From positions 1 to 7,763 of the forward strand of contig PWZG01000317.1 in NCBI GenBank assembly GCA_003567575.1: a stretch of DNA of 7,763 nucleotides, in the 5' to 3' direction. The DNA comes from PVC group bacterium (GTDB lineage: Bacteria; Verrucomicrobiota; Kiritimatiellia; CAIKKV01; PXCX01). The notes beneath the pieces were generated by a model. It saw nothing but the letters and a program-made list of their open reading frames with translations. It was not told where the DNA came from and made no database searches. Position numbers and translations under genes: made by a program. Below are positions 6,964 through 7,763 of the stretch, one piece after another (within the stretch, counting starts at the first letter, position 1; each line of letters begins with the position of its first letter).

Positions 6964-7389
6964 TCAGCCGCGCCTCTGAGCCTGTTCAGGTTTTTTAGCG
7001 ACAAAACCCGTGACACTCCCTGCGCTTGCTCGCCTCCCGGCATGGGTTTCGCGGCGATACAATTCGCGCCAGGCGACAGCCAGCAAGGCGGCCATCATCA
7101 ATATCATCGCCAGCAGGTTCCACGGCGCAAGGTCCATTTCCTTTTCAATCCGGTCGATCGTGCCATGCCAGAAGAAAACATCGATCCAGGGACTGCGATG
7201 CGCGCGTAAATACCACGCCATATCGCCCCATAACAACGGGAAATCCGGCAGTATGGCCCACCACGCGCCGGCCGCCATAAACAGCGGCAACGCTACCAGC
7301 AACTTCATGTCGGCACGCGCGCCCCGAACCCAATAGATTGTCAAGCCGATTAAAAAAGGAATCCCGGCGCCGATAACGATATGATTCAT
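6964..7389 (-). CDS. Small membrane protein with LPD and HR...H motifs, unknown function
   Basis: A 141-residue protein with three hydrophobic segments (about 4-21, 29-48 and 89-107) and a basic C-terminal tail. Visible motifs are M-N-H at the start, ILPDF (46-50), HRSPWIDVFFWH (64-75) and D79. The combination of N-terminal His, LPD after a membrane helix and a later HR...H resembles, in spacing and order only, the YdjM/DUF457 membrane-bound metal-dependent hydrolases; I rate that link as weak. The next gene is a degenerate paralog that lacks the putative metal ligands. This is the first gene of the cluster. The ATG at 7389 has no Shine-Dalgarno, yet no better start lies upstream in frame, and its M-x-H beginning is shared with the paralog. 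Only about 58 bp separate it from the flanking repeat, so any promoter must lie in that gap or in the repeat. Confidence 0.7.
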   Translation of the reverse strand: MNHIVIGAGIPFLIGLTIYWVRGARADMKLLVALPLFMAAGAWWAILPDFPLLWGDMAWYLRAHRSPWIDVFFWHGTIDRIEKEMDLAPWNLLAMILMMAALLAVAWRELYRRETHAGRRASAGSVTGFVAKKPEQAQRRG

Positions 7390-7447
7390 AAAAGAACGTG
7401 GGACGAACAGAGTGAAAGAGTGGCTGGGGAGGGTGGCGGGGGCGCAC

Positions 7448-7482
7448 CTAAGGCGGGCTGCGCCCGCAACCCAGAGGTCAGA
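7448..7482 (+). repeat. Right copy of the 35-bp hairpin-plus-heptamer element
   Basis: It has the same sequence as 283-317 in the opposite orientation, with one loop change (TG for TT). The hairpin GCGGGC-TGC-GCCCGC lies at 7453-7467. It sits about 58 bp upstream of the first gene of the cluster, so the two copies bracket all four genes as inverted repeats about 7.1 kb apart. Confidence 0.9.
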
Positions 7483-7502
7483 TGTCAGATGTCAGAAGTC
7501 AG
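7476..7502. repeat. Four tandem heptamers NGTCAG(A/C)
   Basis: ggtcaga, tgtcaga, tgtcaga, agtcagc: the reverse complement of the left-flank TCTGAC heptamer family, in a shorter array adjoining the right hairpin element. Confidence 0.88.
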
Positions 7503-7763
7503 CAGATTGCGCTGAAAAGGTTTGCGGTGGGGCGTCGGCCCGTTTTTGTCTGTCGTTCTCGTCGTCGTCCTCGTCGACCGATTCACCATCTTCTCTCAGA
7601 CAATGGTAAAGATTACGGCAAAGACAAAGAGGCATCCGTCTACCCCGAATGGCACTTACTTAAGGGATTATGGCATTATAGTTTCGACTTTCGTGACGTG
7701 CCATTGAATGACGAATGACGAAATACCCAAGTACCCAAAGAAAACCAAAATACCTAAAGACCA
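7503..7763. other. Gene-free right flank with low-complexity repeats
   Basis: No supportable gene. Contents in order: a TCGTC/TTCTCG-rich tract (about 7548-7578) that looks like the inverted relative of the left-edge GACAAC tract; an 8-bp inverted repeat AATGGCAC/GTGCCATT (7648-7655 and 7698-7705); the tandem GAATGAC GAATGACG (7706-7720); and repeated TACCCAA/TACCTAA units (7724-7757). All are of the kind of intergenic dispersed repeats common in repeat-rich uncultured genomes. Confidence 0.6.

Noticed and set aside
7522..7718. Short plus-strand open frames in the right flank, possibly a transposase fragment (NGTYL...)
   Set aside because: They are made of low-complexity and dispersed repeats with no recognisable domain or ribosome site; the resemblance to a zinc-ribbon transposase start is too short to support.

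Overview
The window holds one four-gene cluster, all on the minus strand, bounded on both sides by repeat-rich intergenic DNA. In transcription order (right to left) it contains: a small membrane protein (7389 to 6964); a second, divergent copy of the same kind of protein (6949 to 6254); an outer-membrane beta-barrel protein with a signal peptide (6110 to 4581); and a 1397-residue protein (4512 to 319) that joins an exosortase (EpsH/Xrt family membrane transpeptidase) to a very long TPR superhelix. No RNA gene, CRISPR array or transposase gene was recognised.

The exosortase has the complete expected triad (Cys184, Arg229, His250). Exosortases process PEP-CTERM-type proteins on the outer side of the inner membrane, usually in diderm bacteria that make exopolysaccharide. 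Topology reasoning puts the fused TPR region in the periplasm. The beta-barrel gene lies 68 bp upstream. A periplasmic TPR scaffold next to an outer-membrane barrel recalls polysaccharide export machines such as AlgK/AlgE, PelB and BcsC, and also the separate PEP-CTERM-associated TPR lipoprotein PrsT. The working picture is an envelope-spanning unit that couples exosortase sorting to an outer-membrane channel. This is inference: no PEP-CTERM substrate and no polysaccharide biosynthesis gene lie in the window.

The two small membrane proteins share an N-terminal M-x-H, an (L/M)P motif after a membrane segment, and an R-S-P-W-(I/M)-(D/N)-(V/I)-F-x-x-H block. The first keeps an LPD and an HR reminiscent of membrane metal-dependent hydrolases; the second has lost them and carries a long, odd C-terminal tail whose DNA includes five tandem 10-bp repeats.

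Both flanks carry non-coding repeats. Inverted copies of one 35-bp element (a GCGGGC hairpin followed by TCTGAC-type heptamers) sit at 283-317 and 7448-7482 and bracket the cluster. Outside them are degenerate GACAAC/GACGAG tracts and, on the left, a roughly 75-bp imperfect inverted repeat of the widespread 'SERSRGIS' type. The diderm envelope genes, the exosortase, a GC-rich coding sequence and the abundance of dispersed repeats suggest an uncultured member of the PVC group (Verrucomicrobiota/Kiritimatiellota/Lentisphaerota or relatives). That assignment is a guess from style, not from a marker gene.
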